Origin: Propionibacteriaceae bacterium UBA6122
GTDB taxonomy: Bacteria > Actinomycetota > Actinomycetes > Propionibacteriales > Propionibacteriaceae
Assembly: GCA_002428365.1 (NCBI GenBank)
Contig: DIVW01000042.1
Location: forward strand, 1 to 64,000
Reading direction: 5' to 3'
DNA: 64,000 bases
The stretch's first letter is position 1. The number at the start of each line of letters is the position of its first letter. A program made the translations under genes and the position numbers. The notes beneath the pieces are model-generated. The model made no database searches and was not told the origin of the DNA. It was given only the letters and a program-made list of their open reading frames with translations. Positions 16,813 through 26,252 of this stretch are shown piece by piece.

Positions 16813-17583
16813 TTGCCGAGGCAGATAACCGTAGTTACACCGGAGAACGTGAGGATAGAATATGAGCTTGCGGGGGTCGCGAGCCGCATAGGGGCCGCGT
16901 TGATCGATATGCTCCTCCAGTTGCTGGCGATGGGGCTGGTGTGGCTCGGGTGGTTCTCGGTGCTGGACCTGCTCAAAGTGTCGATCACGAGTTGGGTGAC
17001 AGGCGCGCTGATCGTTGTCGAGTTCGTGATCTACTGGGGCTACTATATGTACTTCGAGACGGTGTGGAACGGCCAGACACCAGGCAAGCGCTACACTCGC
17101 CTGCGGACGGTTCGCGAGGGCGGCCTGCCCATCAACCTGGCCTGCGCCGCGATCAGGAACCTGATCAGGGTGCTCGACAGCCTGCTGATAGGCCTCGTGT
17201 TCATGCTCGCGACCGGTCGTAACCAGCGGCTCGGCGATCTGGCTGCGGGGACTATGGTGGTCAAGGAACGCGCTGAGTGGGCGGGCGAACTCGGTCGGCA
17301 AGGCCTCGGCCAACCGCAGCCGCCACATAGTGTCCATCCTATCTCCCCCGAGGCCGAGGTGGTGAGGAACATCGAACTGGTCACCACTCGCGAGTACGAG
17401 ACGGTGCGCAGGTTCCTGGAGCGCATGCCCGAGCTCTCGGAGGAGGTCCGCGAGCGGCTAGCAGCCAAGATCGCGAAGCCGATGATGAGCCGGCTGGGCA
17501 TAGAGGACAGCCCGTCGATCCGGTATACCAATCTCCTGGTCGAGATAGGCAGGCGATGCGTAGAGGAGCGGGGGATGCGGTGA
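16813..17583 (+). CDS. RDD family membrane protein
   Basis: 256 residues from the TTG at 16813, preceded by GAGAGGG. The N terminus TVVTPENVRIEYELAGVASRIGAALIDML contains the Arg and Asp of the RDD signature, followed by membrane helices (LLQLLAMGLVWLGWF, LIVVEFVIYWGYYMYF) and the conserved GQTPGKRYTRLR and NQRLGDLAAGTMVV motifs. The C-terminal ~80 residues are a soluble helical extension. RDD proteins are proposed to be transporters or membrane assembly factors. Head-to-head with the SpoIIM gene, 36 bases apart. Confidence 0.9.
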   Translation: MPRQITVVTPENVRIEYELAGVASRIGAALIDMLLQLLAMGLVWLGWFSVLDLLKVSITSWVTGALIVVEFVIYWGYYMYFETVWNGQTPGKRYTRLRTVREGGLPINLACAAIRNLIRVLDSLLIGLVFMLATGRNQRLGDLAAGTMVVKERAEWAGELGRQGLGQPQPPHSVHPISPEAEVVRNIELVTTREYETVRRFLERMPELSEEVRERLAAKIAKPMMSRLGIEDSPSIRYTNLLVEIGRRCVEERGMR

Positions 17584-17593
17584 GCCGCTCCGA

Positions 17594-17620
17594 GCTTCGG
17601 GGCGAAAAGCGGCCCGAAGC
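17594..17620. repeat. Palindrome, TTCGGG-arm family (17584-17887 gap)
   Basis: Arms GCTTCGGG and CCCGAAGC around an 11-base spacer, 10 bases after the RDD stop. The rest of the 304-base gap to the histidine kinase holds no gene that I can support. Confidence 0.65.
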
Positions 17621-17887
17621 ATATGGCCGCGACGTCTCAGGCGTGGAACAACCTCTATTGTGGAGTTACGATCCGGGTGCCTCGGGGTAACATACAGGCT
17701 GTAGGCTTCACCGGTCACTCGCCACAATATGGTCAAAGGTCGGCGTCATCGTTGTCGCACTTTGCCCACCATGCTATCATGTGCATACTGAGCAACCGAC
17801 CGCACCGGCTGCGCGGCTGCTCTGGTAACGAAGTGTCCCCCTGCCGGGACAACTCAGTAGTAGTATTGCCGAGGTCGAATACCACCA

Positions 17888-20800
17888 ATGCCACTCTCGC
17901 CGACGAGCGTCTCTGCTCTCGACAGAATAGCGGAGATTGCCGGAACATCCGAACCGGCAAACGAAAGACTCGAGCGGATTCTCAGCGCGGCCCGTGAGGC
18001 GCTGGGGATAGGCGCGCTTTCGGTCGTCACGGCGAGCGGGTCATGTGTCCTCAAAACGTGGTGTTCCGCCGATAATGATTACCCATTCGACAGAGCTCTC
18101 GCAGGCAGGCAGGCATTCGAAGCGCTCGGGGCCGGGTCCGGGCCGCTGCGCATCGGCGCCGACGTCATCACCGCTCTCCCCGCCGCTGATGGCCATCAGA
18201 CGGCAGTCGTGGCCCACGGCGTGGGCAGGGAGGGACTCGAAGAGACGTTCCTGCGCGTTGTGGTCGGGTATGTGTCCATGCTTGTCGAGAACTGCCTGCT
18301 CAGCGAGTCAGCCGGGAATGCCGCGTCGCTTGTGAACCACAGAATCCGGGACATAGCCGCCATCTACGAGATCGGCCGGGCGATCGACTCGGGAGAAGGC
18401 CCCGAGGTGCTGGACATGATCGTCGCCAAGGCGGCGGCGGTGATGGACGCCCAGACCTGCTCGCTCATGCTCACCGACCCGCAGGACCATATGCTGGTGA
18501 TTGAGGCAAGCTTCGGTCTGACCGACGACATAGTCAAGGGAGCGCGCATCCGATTCGGCGAGGGGATTGCGGGAAGGGTTGCCGAGACGGGCGAGCCGGT
18601 GATGATCGACGATGTCTCCGCCGACCCGCGGTTCAGTGCGACTGTTCAGCCGAGGGCCGGGGTCAGCGGTTCGATGTGTGTGCCGCTCAGGGACGAAGAC
18701 GGAGTGGTGCATGGCGTTATCAGCATCCGCAGGAACGCTCCCAACCCCCCGTTTACCCGCGCCGACCTGCAGCTCTTTTCCGTGTTTGCCACGCATGCCG
18801 CACTTGCCATATCCAACGCCGAGCTCTACTCGCGACTGCACCGGAAGGTGCAGGAAGTGTCCACTATCTCGGATGTTCTCCGGGCCATAAACTCCACCCT
18901 CGAACTCGACCGCGTGCTGGATCAGATAGTCGAAAGCATAACCGAGGTGGTCGGTTTTGACCGGTGCTGTGTCTACCTGCTGGATTCGCGGAGCAACGAG
19001 TTTGTCGCGGGCGCTCGCAAGGGCTACGAGGACACGGACAGCATGAAGGACCGGGTCAGGTTCGACGAGGGAGTCATCGGGCTTGCGGCCAAGGAAGGCA
19101 TTCCCATATTCTCGCAGGGCTCTCCGACCGAATCCGACGAGTTCACCTGCCCCGGGGAGTTCCTTGCGGCTCCCATACTGGTGCGGAACGCGTGTATCGG
19201 GGTGGTCATAGTGGACAACTGCGTGCGAGGCCGGGCGATCGAGCCTCAGCACGTGGAACTGCTCTCGACCTTCGTCAGCCAGGCCGGGATCGCTGTGGAG
19301 AATGCGCGCCTGTATGAGGCGATGGAAGAGAAATACGCCGAACTCAATGTTCTCTACGAGCACTCCAGGAGCATCAGTGCCGCCTACGGGCTCGACAACG
19401 CCGCCGAGGTGCTTGTGAACACGGTCTCGCGGGCCCTCAAGTGCGATGGCGCCGGGCTGCTGCTGTTGGACCCCAGGCGCGATAACCTCAAGCTTCAGGC
19501 GACCTCCGGCGGGATGACCGGCGCGGCGGGGGCTATCGAGGAAATTGCGCGGGAGAGCAGGTGCGTCAACTTTGTTCGGGAACTCCGTAGCTCGACGCAG
19601 TTCGCGACGGATCACGCCGAGCGCGCATCCGGAGCGAATGCCGACCTGCTGGAAGCGCTCGCGCCGGGGCGATCGGTGATGCTGATGGCGCCGATTGTCG
19701 CCGAGGATACGACCATCGGTGCGCTCGCGCTATATCGCCACGGAGCTCAGGAGTTCCAGGGCGCGGAGATCAAGCTCGTTTCGATTGTCACGTCGCACGC
19801 AGCCACGGTCCTCAAGAATGCCCTGAGCTACGAGCAGAAGATGCGCCAGAAGGTGCTCGAACTCAGCGCCCTCTATGAGTTCTCCAAGGAGATCAGCTCC
19901 GCTTCGAGCATGGAAGAGGCGCTGGACTCGATCCTGGCGATTGTGGCCGAGCTGGTGGACTACGACGAGTCCTACATCTACGAGATCGATCGAGAGCAGG
20001 GGGTCGCGTCGGTGAAGGCGGCCAGGTTCCGTGGCGAGGCGGACGGCATACCGCCCGATGAGCCGCTCGACGGCGGCAGCGTGATAAGCTGGGCTCTCAA
20101 GGAGCAGAAGGCGCTCGTCTCGCCGGACATCAGCCGAGACCCACGGTTCAGCGACCTCGGCGCCGGGCAGCGGATTCGGTCGCTGATGTCGATTCCGCTG
20201 GTCGTGCACGGGTCGGCGCTCGGGGTGCTCAACGTGCACAGCTACAGCCCGAACCAGTACTCCGAGGACGATGTCAGGACGCTTTCGATCATCGCAAGCC
20301 AGGGCGCCGCTATTTACAACGACCTCGACGCCCTGACCGCGCTTACCAGCTACACTGACAATATCCTCAGCTCCATCGCGGCGGGGGTCGTGACGTTGGG
20401 CTCGGACGGCACGGTGCTGCTGTGGAACGCGGCCGCCGAGACGATAGTGGGCATGTCGGGCGCCGAAGTGATGGGCCTGAGCTTCGACGAAGTGCTCGCG
20501 CGCCTGCAGATCGCCGAAGCCGACAAGGACAACATGCGCGCCGCTGTGGGAGGCGTGTTTGAAACCGGGAGCACCTACCAGGGCTACAAGCTCCGCTTCC
20601 ATCCCGAAAGCCGCGATGACGTGTTCATGAATATGAGCATCTCGCAGTTGCTCAACAGCGCCGGCGAACAGCTCGGACTGGTGCTCATATTCGAGGATAC
20701 GACCCGCGAGATCCGGATGGAGGAGGAGTTCCGGCGGATGGGCGAACTGGCGGCAATCGGCCAACTCGCCGCGAGCATCGCCCACGAGCTGAGAAACCCG

Positions 20801-21484
20801 CTCAGCTCCATCAAGGGGGCGGCGCAGTTCCTCCAAAAGGAATACGAAGATGAGAGCTCGATAGTCGAGTTCCTGGGGATCATCGTCGAGGAGGTCAACG
20901 GCCTCAATAAGCTTACCACGGAGTTCCTCGATTTCGCGCGCCCGATGCAACTCGAGCTCAAGACCATAACGCTCAACAGAGTCGTCGAGAAGACGCTGCA
21001 GTTGATGAGCGTGCACATCACGGATAACAACGTGGTTGTGCGCGAGAGCCTGTGCGCGAATCCTCCGGAGATCCAGGCCGACGCCGAACAGCTCGAGCAG
21101 GTGCTCAAGAACATCATCATCAACGCTCTGCAGGCGATGCCCGAGGGCGGGGTGCTGACCCTGGAAACCGGCGCGACATCCGCCGGAGGCGCGTATATGG
21201 CAATCAGCGACACCGGCATCGGCATATCGCCCGACAAGATCGACCGTATCTTCCAGCCGTTTGTCACCACCAAGACCAAGGGCACGGGCCTCGGGCTTAG
21301 CGTGGTCCACAAGATCGTCGAGAATCACGGCGGCAAGATCGAGGTCACGAGCGAAGTGGGGAAGGGGTCCACATTCAGGGTCTCGCTCCCCAGGATCGGA
21401 TCTCATCTGCCGATAGCCACCGAGGTCGATCAAACCCTCGAAAGGCGCACCTCCGGTAAGCTCCGCAGCGAGCCCGAGGCCTGA
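17888..21484 (+). CDS. Multi-GAF, PAS sensor histidine kinase
   Basis: 1,198 residues, no membrane segment, so a cytoplasmic sensor. Repeated GAF domains occupy about 10-135 (degenerate), 150-310, 315-475, 480-640 and 650-810, with repeated openings of the type ISDVLRAINSTLELDRVLDQI and IPLVVHGSALGVLNVHS. A PAS domain follows at about 815-935. The HisKA H-box is GQLAASIAHELRNPLSSIKG with the phospho-acceptor His966, and the ATPase domain carries the N box (KNIIINALQAM), DTGIGI and GTGLGLSVVHKIVENHGG. It is followed by a response regulator 44 bases downstream, its probable partner. The ligand is unknown; five GAF domains suggest integration of several small-molecule signals. Confidence 0.95.
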   Translation: MPLSPTSVSALDRIAEIAGTSEPANERLERILSAAREALGIGALSVVTASGSCVLKTWCSADNDYPFDRALAGRQAFEALGAGSGPLRIGADVITALPAADGHQTAVVAHGVGREGLEETFLRVVVGYVSMLVENCLLSESAGNAASLVNHRIRDIAAIYEIGRAIDSGEGPEVLDMIVAKAAAVMDAQTCSLMLTDPQDHMLVIEASFGLTDDIVKGARIRFGEGIAGRVAETGEPVMIDDVSADPRFSATVQPRAGVSGSMCVPLRDEDGVVHGVISIRRNAPNPPFTRADLQLFSVFATHAALAISNAELYSRLHRKVQEVSTISDVLRAINSTLELDRVLDQIVESITEVVGFDRCCVYLLDSRSNEFVAGARKGYEDTDSMKDRVRFDEGVIGLAAKEGIPIFSQGSPTESDEFTCPGEFLAAPILVRNACIGVVIVDNCVRGRAIEPQHVELLSTFVSQAGIAVENARLYEAMEEKYAELNVLYEHSRSISAAYGLDNAAEVLVNTVSRALKCDGAGLLLLDPRRDNLKLQATSGGMTGAAGAIEEIARESRCVNFVRELRSSTQFATDHAERASGANADLLEALAPGRSVMLMAPIVAEDTTIGALALYRHGAQEFQGAEIKLVSIVTSHAATVLKNALSYEQKMRQKVLELSALYEFSKEISSASSMEEALDSILAIVAELVDYDESYIYEIDREQGVASVKAARFRGEADGIPPDEPLDGGSVISWALKEQKALVSPDISRDPRFSDLGAGQRIRSLMSIPLVVHGSALGVLNVHSYSPNQYSEDDVRTLSIIASQGAAIYNDLDALTALTSYTDNILSSIAAGVVTLGSDGTVLLWNAAAETIVGMSGAEVMGLSFDEVLARLQIAEADKDNMRAAVGGVFETGSTYQGYKLRFHPESRDDVFMNMSISQLLNSAGEQLGLVLIFEDTTREIRMEEEFRRMGELAAIGQLAASIAHELRNPLSSIKGAAQFLQKEYEDESSIVEFLGIIVEEVNGLNKLTTEFLDFARPMQLELKTITLNRVVEKTLQLMSVHITDNNVVVRESLCANPPEIQADAEQLEQVLKNIIINALQAMPEGGVLTLETGATSAGGAYMAISDTGIGISPDKIDRIFQPFVTTKTKGTGLGLSVVHKIVENHGGKIEVTSEVGKGSTFRVSLPRIGSHLPIATEVDQTLERRTSGKLRSEPEA

Positions 21485-21516
21485 GCTCTTCCTTCACCCT
21501 CTGTGCCCAAGTATGG

Positions 21517-21528
21517 TATGATTTGAGT
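21517..21528 (+). promoter_or_regulatory. TATGAT -10 box placed for leaderless response-regulator transcript
   Basis: TATGAT (21517-21522) followed by six bases and the ATG at 21529, with no Shine-Dalgarno match. Same geometry as at 16783 and 33752. Confidence 0.5.
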
Positions 21529-22731
21529 ATGAGCAAAAAGACAGGTACTATCCTCGTCGTGGATGACGAGCCGAATATACGAAGGGTCCTCGAGGCGGTA
21601 TTGGCGAAAGACGGGCACACCGTCTACGTAGCGGAGAACGGTAGAAAAGGTCTGGAAGTCCTCACCAACCAGCCCGGAATCGATGTCCTCATCAGCGATC
21701 TGATCATGCCCGATATCAACGGAGTGGAACTGCTCGCGTCGGCGAAGGAGATGAACCCGTCCATCTCGGTCCTGATGATCACCGCCCACGGCACCATCCA
21801 GAGTGCCGTCGACGCGATGAAGCTCGGGGCATTCGACTATATCCCCAAACCTTTCGACCTGGACGACATCAAGCTTGTGGTCAAGAACGCGCTGGAGCGC
21901 AAGGGTCTGGAAGAGAGCGCCCCCGCAACTCCGCGGCGGAAGGCCAAGGTGGCCAAACGCGACGACAACATGGTCGGCTCGGGCCCCGCGATGCAGGAAG
22001 TCTTCGACATGATTGACAAAGTCAAGGACTCGCGCGCGTCGGTGCTCATTCGCGGTGAGAGCGGAACGGGCAAGGAGGGAGTCGCGAGGTCGCTGCACTT
22101 CAGCTCGATACGCGCCGAACAGCCCTTCGTGCCGGTGGCCTGCGTGGCCCTCTCCGAGCAGCTCTTGCAGAGCGAGCTCTTTGGCCATGAGAAGGGATCG
22201 TTCACCGGAGCGGTAGGGCAGAAGAAGGGACGTTTCGAGCTTGCCAACCACGGGACGCTGTTCCTGGATGAGATCGGAGACATTCCGCACACCGTGCAGA
22301 TGATGCTGCTTCGCGTGCTCCAGGAGCGGGAGTTCGAGCGTGTGGGCGGCACTGAGACCATCAAGGTGGATGTTCGCATGGTCACGGCCACCAACCAAAA
22401 GCTCGAGAAGCTGGTGGAGGAGGGCAAGTTCCGCGAGGATCTCTTCTATCGGTTGCAGGTTATCACGATCAGCATGCCTCCTCTTCGAGAGCGCGCCGAC
22501 GATATCCCCGACCTGCTGGAGCACTTCATCGAGATCTATCGCGCGGATAACGACAAGAAGGTGGAATATGCCAGCCCAGAAGCGCTGGAGATGCTGATGA
22601 AGTATAGATGGCCCGGCAACGTCAGGGAACTCGAAAATGCGATCGAGAGGTCGGTAGTGCTCGCCGACTCGGACGCCAAGTTCATCACCCCAGATCTTCT
22701 ACCCAAGGAGATTCGCAACGGGGCCGGATAG
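21529..22731 (+). CDS. NtrC-family response regulator lacking the DNA-binding domain
   Basis: 400 residues. Receiver domain 1-120 with acidic Asp12/Asp13, phospho-acceptor Asp57 (LISDLIMPD) and Lys107. The sigma-54 AAA+ domain at about 145-380 has Walker A GESGTGKEG, the loop GSFTGA (GAFTGA is the canonical form needed to contact sigma-54), Walker B GTLFLDEIGD and the arginine-finger region. The protein stops about ten residues after the AAA+ domain (TPDLLPKEIRNGAG), so the usual Fis-type helix-turn-helix of ~60 residues is missing. The stop is followed by non-coding sequence, not by a frameshifted HTH that I can see. It probably activates sigma-54 promoters from solution or uses a partner; it is paired with the upstream kinase. 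Confidence 0.92.
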   Translation: MSKKTGTILVVDDEPNIRRVLEAVLAKDGHTVYVAENGRKGLEVLTNQPGIDVLISDLIMPDINGVELLASAKEMNPSISVLMITAHGTIQSAVDAMKLGAFDYIPKPFDLDDIKLVVKNALERKGLEESAPATPRRKAKVAKRDDNMVGSGPAMQEVFDMIDKVKDSRASVLIRGESGTGKEGVARSLHFSSIRAEQPFVPVACVALSEQLLQSELFGHEKGSFTGAVGQKKGRFELANHGTLFLDEIGDIPHTVQMMLLRVLQEREFERVGGTETIKVDVRMVTATNQKLEKLVEEGKFREDLFYRLQVITISMPPLRERADDIPDLLEHFIEIYRADNDKKVEYASPEALEMLMKYRWPGNVRELENAIERSVVLADSDAKFITPDLLPKEIRNGAG

Positions 22732-22974
22732 AGGGCCAACCGCCTAGCAGCCGCCGGACAAAGTCTGTAGGAGCCGTCTCCGACGGCGACCCCGCACACT
22801 AATCGGGTTCAGAGAACCCTCCTACAACCGCATTACCCGGACCCGGGACGCGCGCTATTCACGAGACTCGTGAGTGGGGAAACCCCGCAAAGGTACAAGC
22901 AACAAGGGCGTAGCCTGGTCGGGTAGCATGGACTTCCCGCCGGAGTTCCGCCCTTTTCGATGTCTGGATATCTT
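22732..22974. other. Intergenic gap with small hairpins
   Basis: No gene supported. It contains a GCCGTC/GACGGC hairpin (22773-22787) and a palindromic TCACGAGACTCGTGAG core (22859-22874) that also occurs at 28592-28608. Confidence 0.6.
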
Positions 22975-24435
22975 CTACTTCGCCGGCTTGGCGGCCAGCT
23001 TCTTCCGTGACGACTGCTTCTCGAGATCGCTGCGCATCTTTGAGATCGATGCAAGCCCCTTGTTGATGAGCATCGTGGCTTCGGATATCCGAGCCAGCGT
23101 TTCGTTGGCGCTCGGCGGGGTGGCCGTTTGCAGGCCACCCGAGAGGTTGGCCACTGCCGTCTTGCCGATGAACAGGCCGGAAGTCAGACTCTCCTTGGCC
23201 CCGGCGAGTCCCGGTGGCGCCGGAATGGCGCTCACCTTCTGCCAGGCCTTGTCCAGCGCGTCGCTCTGCAGGCCTGCCGACCCGGCTCCCTTGGTCCCGG
23301 AATGCACCGCGGAGCTCACGGCCGACATGGTCCGCTTACTCTGGGAGGCTATGGCGGCAACCTTGGCCTGGTAGTCGGCGACGACCATACGGTGACGGCG
23401 GGCGACCTGAGGGTTGTCCGTCACCACGGTGATGTTGGTGTTGACCACCGGCGCTTCGTCCGGCGCCCTCAGCGGTGCAGTGACCGCCATTCCCACCAGC
23501 ATGAGCGCGGCTAGAGAGCCGAACAGCACCAACACCTTGCCCGCGGCTCGGTTCCTGTTCCTTATCGGTTTGGGCAGGAAGGGGTTCGGCTCGAACTGCT
23601 CTGTTCGTATTGCGGGCTCCGCTACATCGTTGATCGATTCTATGATCGACGCGGGAACGCTCTGGCTCGCGGGCGGGGCCTGCGGTTCCGAGGCGGCAGC
23701 GGCTTCCGGAGCGGAAGGACGCGCGTCGGCTGCCGGCTTGGCGGGCTTCTTGACGCCGGGTTCCGGGCGCGCCGGAGGCGTGGGATCGGGGGCGCCGCCC
23801 ATCATCTCGGCGAACATCTCCTCGGCGAGCGACCGTTCCTCTCTCCCGCCCCTGCGCTTGGACGACTCAGCCTCTGTCTTGGCGGACGCCTGCGCATCAG
23901 CCTGTGCTTCGATAACGAGTTCCCCGGGCCCTTGTTCGGCCGCTTCCACCGACTCAGATGCGACCGACTCCGGCTGGACCAGCTTGGTCGACTCGACCGA
24001 CCTCGGGGCGCCCTTCGGAGGGATTCTGCCGCAGGGCTTGCCCAGCGAACCTTCTATCAGGGCGGCGATCGCCTCGCATTTCTTCATGCGCTGGGGGCCG
24101 GTGAAGACTACCACGTTGTTGGGCGGACCCGATTCGGCGAGCAGTTCCTTCCTCTCCGTGCAAACCTGTATCACCGCGCCGAGGGGACCCTTGCGTACGT
24201 TGATGGCCGATAGATCGCCGAGGGGAAACGCTCCCAGAATCTGGCCGTGGGAAGTCGCCGTTGCGGTTATGCCCACCTTGATCACAAGCACGCGGAAGTC
24301 GGTCAGGATGAGGGCCTGACCCTGGTCGCCTTCTTCCTGTGCGACTACGTTCTCCCCTTCGAACAGCGCGCTGTCCCGAACAGCCGCGAGTCGCTCGTCA
24401 AATCCTCCGCTGGAAACGCCCTTACCAGAGGCCAT
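22975..24435 (-). CDS. Single-pass membrane protein with N-terminal PH-like domain
   Basis: 486 residues. Residues 10-140 look like a bacterial PH/YokE-like domain: LFEGENVVAQEEGDQGQALILTDFRVLV followed by short beta strands and a C-terminal helix (KKCEAIAALIEGSL). A long Ala/Pro/Ser/Glu-rich linker (about 150-295) leads to one membrane helix (KVLVLFGSLAALMLVGMAV, about 305-325). The last ~160 residues are helical and would lie outside the cytoplasm. The protein is convergent with the response-regulator gene and divergent from the dehydrogenase gene. No family-level function is recognised; a lipid- or protein-binding adaptor across the membrane is possible. Confidence 0.7.
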   Translation of the reverse strand: MASGKGVSSGGFDERLAAVRDSALFEGENVVAQEEGDQGQALILTDFRVLVIKVGITATATSHGQILGAFPLGDLSAINVRKGPLGAVIQVCTERKELLAESGPPNNVVVFTGPQRMKKCEAIAALIEGSLGKPCGRIPPKGAPRSVESTKLVQPESVASESVEAAEQGPGELVIEAQADAQASAKTEAESSKRRGGREERSLAEEMFAEMMGGAPDPTPPARPEPGVKKPAKPAADARPSAPEAAAASEPQAPPASQSVPASIIESINDVAEPAIRTEQFEPNPFLPKPIRNRNRAAGKVLVLFGSLAALMLVGMAVTAPLRAPDEAPVVNTNITVVTDNPQVARRHRMVVADYQAKVAAIASQSKRTMSAVSSAVHSGTKGAGSAGLQSDALDKAWQKVSAIPAPPGLAGAKESLTSGLFIGKTAVANLSGGLQTATPPSANETLARISEATMLINKGLASISKMRSDLEKQSSRKKLAAKPAK

Positions 24436-24578
24436 AGTGGAACTACCCCCGCTTTGTTAGTACCGGTACACCCGTGGAGCAGGCTCTCGCGGGCCGTCCG
24501 CGGTTTGACAACCGCAAAGGCGCGTGATAACCTACAACCTGAGTATGCCATTCATTCAGGTAGGAATCGAACAAGAAA

Positions 24579-25649
24579 ATGCGCGCACTAAGGCTCCACG
24601 GTCCCCGCGACCTGCAAATGCACGATGAACCCGTTCCCGAACCCGGTCCGGGGGATGTGCGGATACGGATCAAGTCCGTCGGTATATGCGCCTCCGACCT
24701 GCACTATTACCGCGACGGCCGCATCAGCTCCACCGTCATCACCGAGCCGCTGGTGATCGGCCATGAAGCTTCCGGCGTGGTCGATGCCGTCGGCGAGCGG
24801 GTTACGGATCTTGCCCCCGGCGATCGCGTGGCCATTGAGCCCGCAAAGCCCTGCATGAAGTGCGAGTTCTGCCTCTCGGGCAACTACAATGTCTGCCCGG
24901 GCATACCGTTCTTCGGCACTCCGCCCACCGACGGCTGCCTGCGCGACTACGTCACCTGGCCCGCGAGCCTCGCGCTGAAGATACCCCATCAGCCGAAGAG
25001 GCTTTCGTTCGATGAGATAGCCATGCTCGAACCGCTGGCGATCGGCGTTCATGCGGTTTGGCTGGCGGGTCTGGAGCCGAGCGCAGGATGTGACCCGGTG
25101 AGGATGGACTGCGTCGCGATCCTTGGCGCGGGGGCGGTGGGGCTCTCGGTGCTCCAGTCGCTGCGAGCAGTGGGCGTTTCGCGCGTGCTGGTCTCCGATC
25201 CGGTTGCGGAGAGGCGCAAGCTCGCGCTTCGGCTCGGGGCGGACGAGGTGATAGATACATCGGCGGTGAAACCCGAGGATGAGATCGAGAGACTTACCGG
25301 CGGGCACGGCGTGGACATCGTGTTCGAGTGCGCCGGAGAGGATGATGCGCTGCGGCAGGCCTGCCGCGCGGCGAGAGTACTAGGGAAGGTGATAGTGCTC
25401 GGTATTCCCGACGGCGACGACTACACCTTCGATGCTTCCTCGGCACGGCGAAAGCAGTTGAGCGCCGTGTTCGTCCGGCGAAGCAACAACACCGCCGAGA
25501 GATCGATAGGACTCGCCGTCGAGGGCAAGGTCGATCTTGCCTGCCTCGCCACGCACCGTTTCCCGCTCGAACGAACCGCCGAGGCGATGGAGTTCGCGAT
25601 AGCCAAGCGCGACGGTGTGATAAGAGCGATAGTAGCAGTGAGCGAGTGA
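24579..25649 (+). CDS. Zinc-dependent polyol (sorbitol/xylitol-type) dehydrogenase
   Basis: 356 residues, full length for the medium-chain dehydrogenase family. Catalytic zinc ligands are in VGICASDLHYY and GHEASG; the structural zinc site is CMKCEFCLSGNYNVC. The Rossmann motif GAGAVG precedes LVSDPVAERRKLALRLGADEV, whose Asp after the second strand suggests NAD+ preference. Members oxidise sugar alcohols or threonine at secondary hydroxyls; sorbitol or xylitol dehydrogenase is the closest general description. It opens the sugar-related region and stands 143 bases from the divergent PH-like gene. The exact substrate cannot be read from sequence. Confidence 0.9.
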   Translation: MRALRLHGPRDLQMHDEPVPEPGPGDVRIRIKSVGICASDLHYYRDGRISSTVITEPLVIGHEASGVVDAVGERVTDLAPGDRVAIEPAKPCMKCEFCLSGNYNVCPGIPFFGTPPTDGCLRDYVTWPASLALKIPHQPKRLSFDEIAMLEPLAIGVHAVWLAGLEPSAGCDPVRMDCVAILGAGAVGLSVLQSLRAVGVSRVLVSDPVAERRKLALRLGADEVIDTSAVKPEDEIERLTGGHGVDIVFECAGEDDALRQACRAARVLGKVIVLGIPDGDDYTFDASSARRKQLSAVFVRRSNNTAERSIGLAVEGKVDLACLATHRFPLERTAEAMEFAIAKRDGVIRAIVAVSE

Positions 25650-25689
25650 TCACCGCCCAAGCAGTCGTACTGGTGCGGAGTCTGTCACC

Positions 25690-26118
25690 ATGACTAAGAA
25701 GCGCCGTGCCATATGGATATCAGCCGCGGCAGTCGCCGGCCTTGCACTCGCAATCGCTGTGTCTGGGCCGATGTGGATTCCATGCGTGTCTGCTGGCTCG
25801 CCCCGGAACCAGTCCATAGGCTCCGGGATCGTAGAGCAGAGGATAACTCTGGGGATGACCAGACAGCAGGTTGTTACCGCGCTCGGTCTGCCCCGCGATA
25901 CGATGGCGACCTGCGCGAGACCGGCCAAGGGCGGGGGTACAGAGGTCGAGATCGTGGGCTCGTCACCGCCTTGGCGGAATCTGCGTTCCGGGTATCACAC
26001 CATCGTGCTTGAGTTCGACAGCCGGGGGTGTGCCGTCGGCGGACGCGGCATCTGGTGGGCCGCAACTGAAGCAGAATCCGACACGGACGGGCTCCAGCTC
26101 AAGCGCCGACCTGACTGA
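25690..26118 (+). CDS. Small exported protein with an SmpA/BamE-like motif
   Basis: 142 residues. N-terminal signal anchor (KKRRAIWISAAAVAGLALAIAV). The segment ITLGMTRQQVVTALGLPRD matches the G-M-T-x2-x2-V-x2-x-LG-x-P pattern of SmpA/OmlA (BamE-like) domains. The remaining sequence has a GYHTIVLEF strand. No lipobox is evident. Such domains occur in many envelope proteins; a precise role cannot be assigned. It is 40 bases after the dehydrogenase gene, possibly co-transcribed. Confidence 0.7.
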   Translation: MTKKRRAIWISAAAVAGLALAIAVSGPMWIPCVSAGSPRNQSIGSGIVEQRITLGMTRQQVVTALGLPRDTMATCARPAKGGGTEVEIVGSSPPWRNLRSGYHTIVLEFDSRGCAVGGRGIWWAATEAESDTDGLQLKRRPD

Positions 26119-26130
26119 CGATGTTGCTGT

Positions 26131-26157
26131 GCTTCGGCGCTGCCTTCGCGCCGAAGC
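26131..26157. repeat. Perfect palindrome, TTCGG-arm family
   Basis: Arms GCTTCGGCGC and GCGCCGAAGC around TGCCTTC, 12 bases after a stop codon. No T-run follows. Confidence 0.75.
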
Positions 26158-26252
26158 CACGGTAGCTGCGAAGATACGTCAAGCATAATCGTTTGGATCG
26201 TTGGATGGCGGCTCGAAAACCGCCACCTCAATATAGAATCCCAGGAGATGCA

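Noticed and set aside
16777..17337. N-terminal extension of SpoIIM
   Set aside because: It would overlap the divergent RDD gene for over 500 bases and lacks family similarity; the GTG at 16776 with TATAAT is better.
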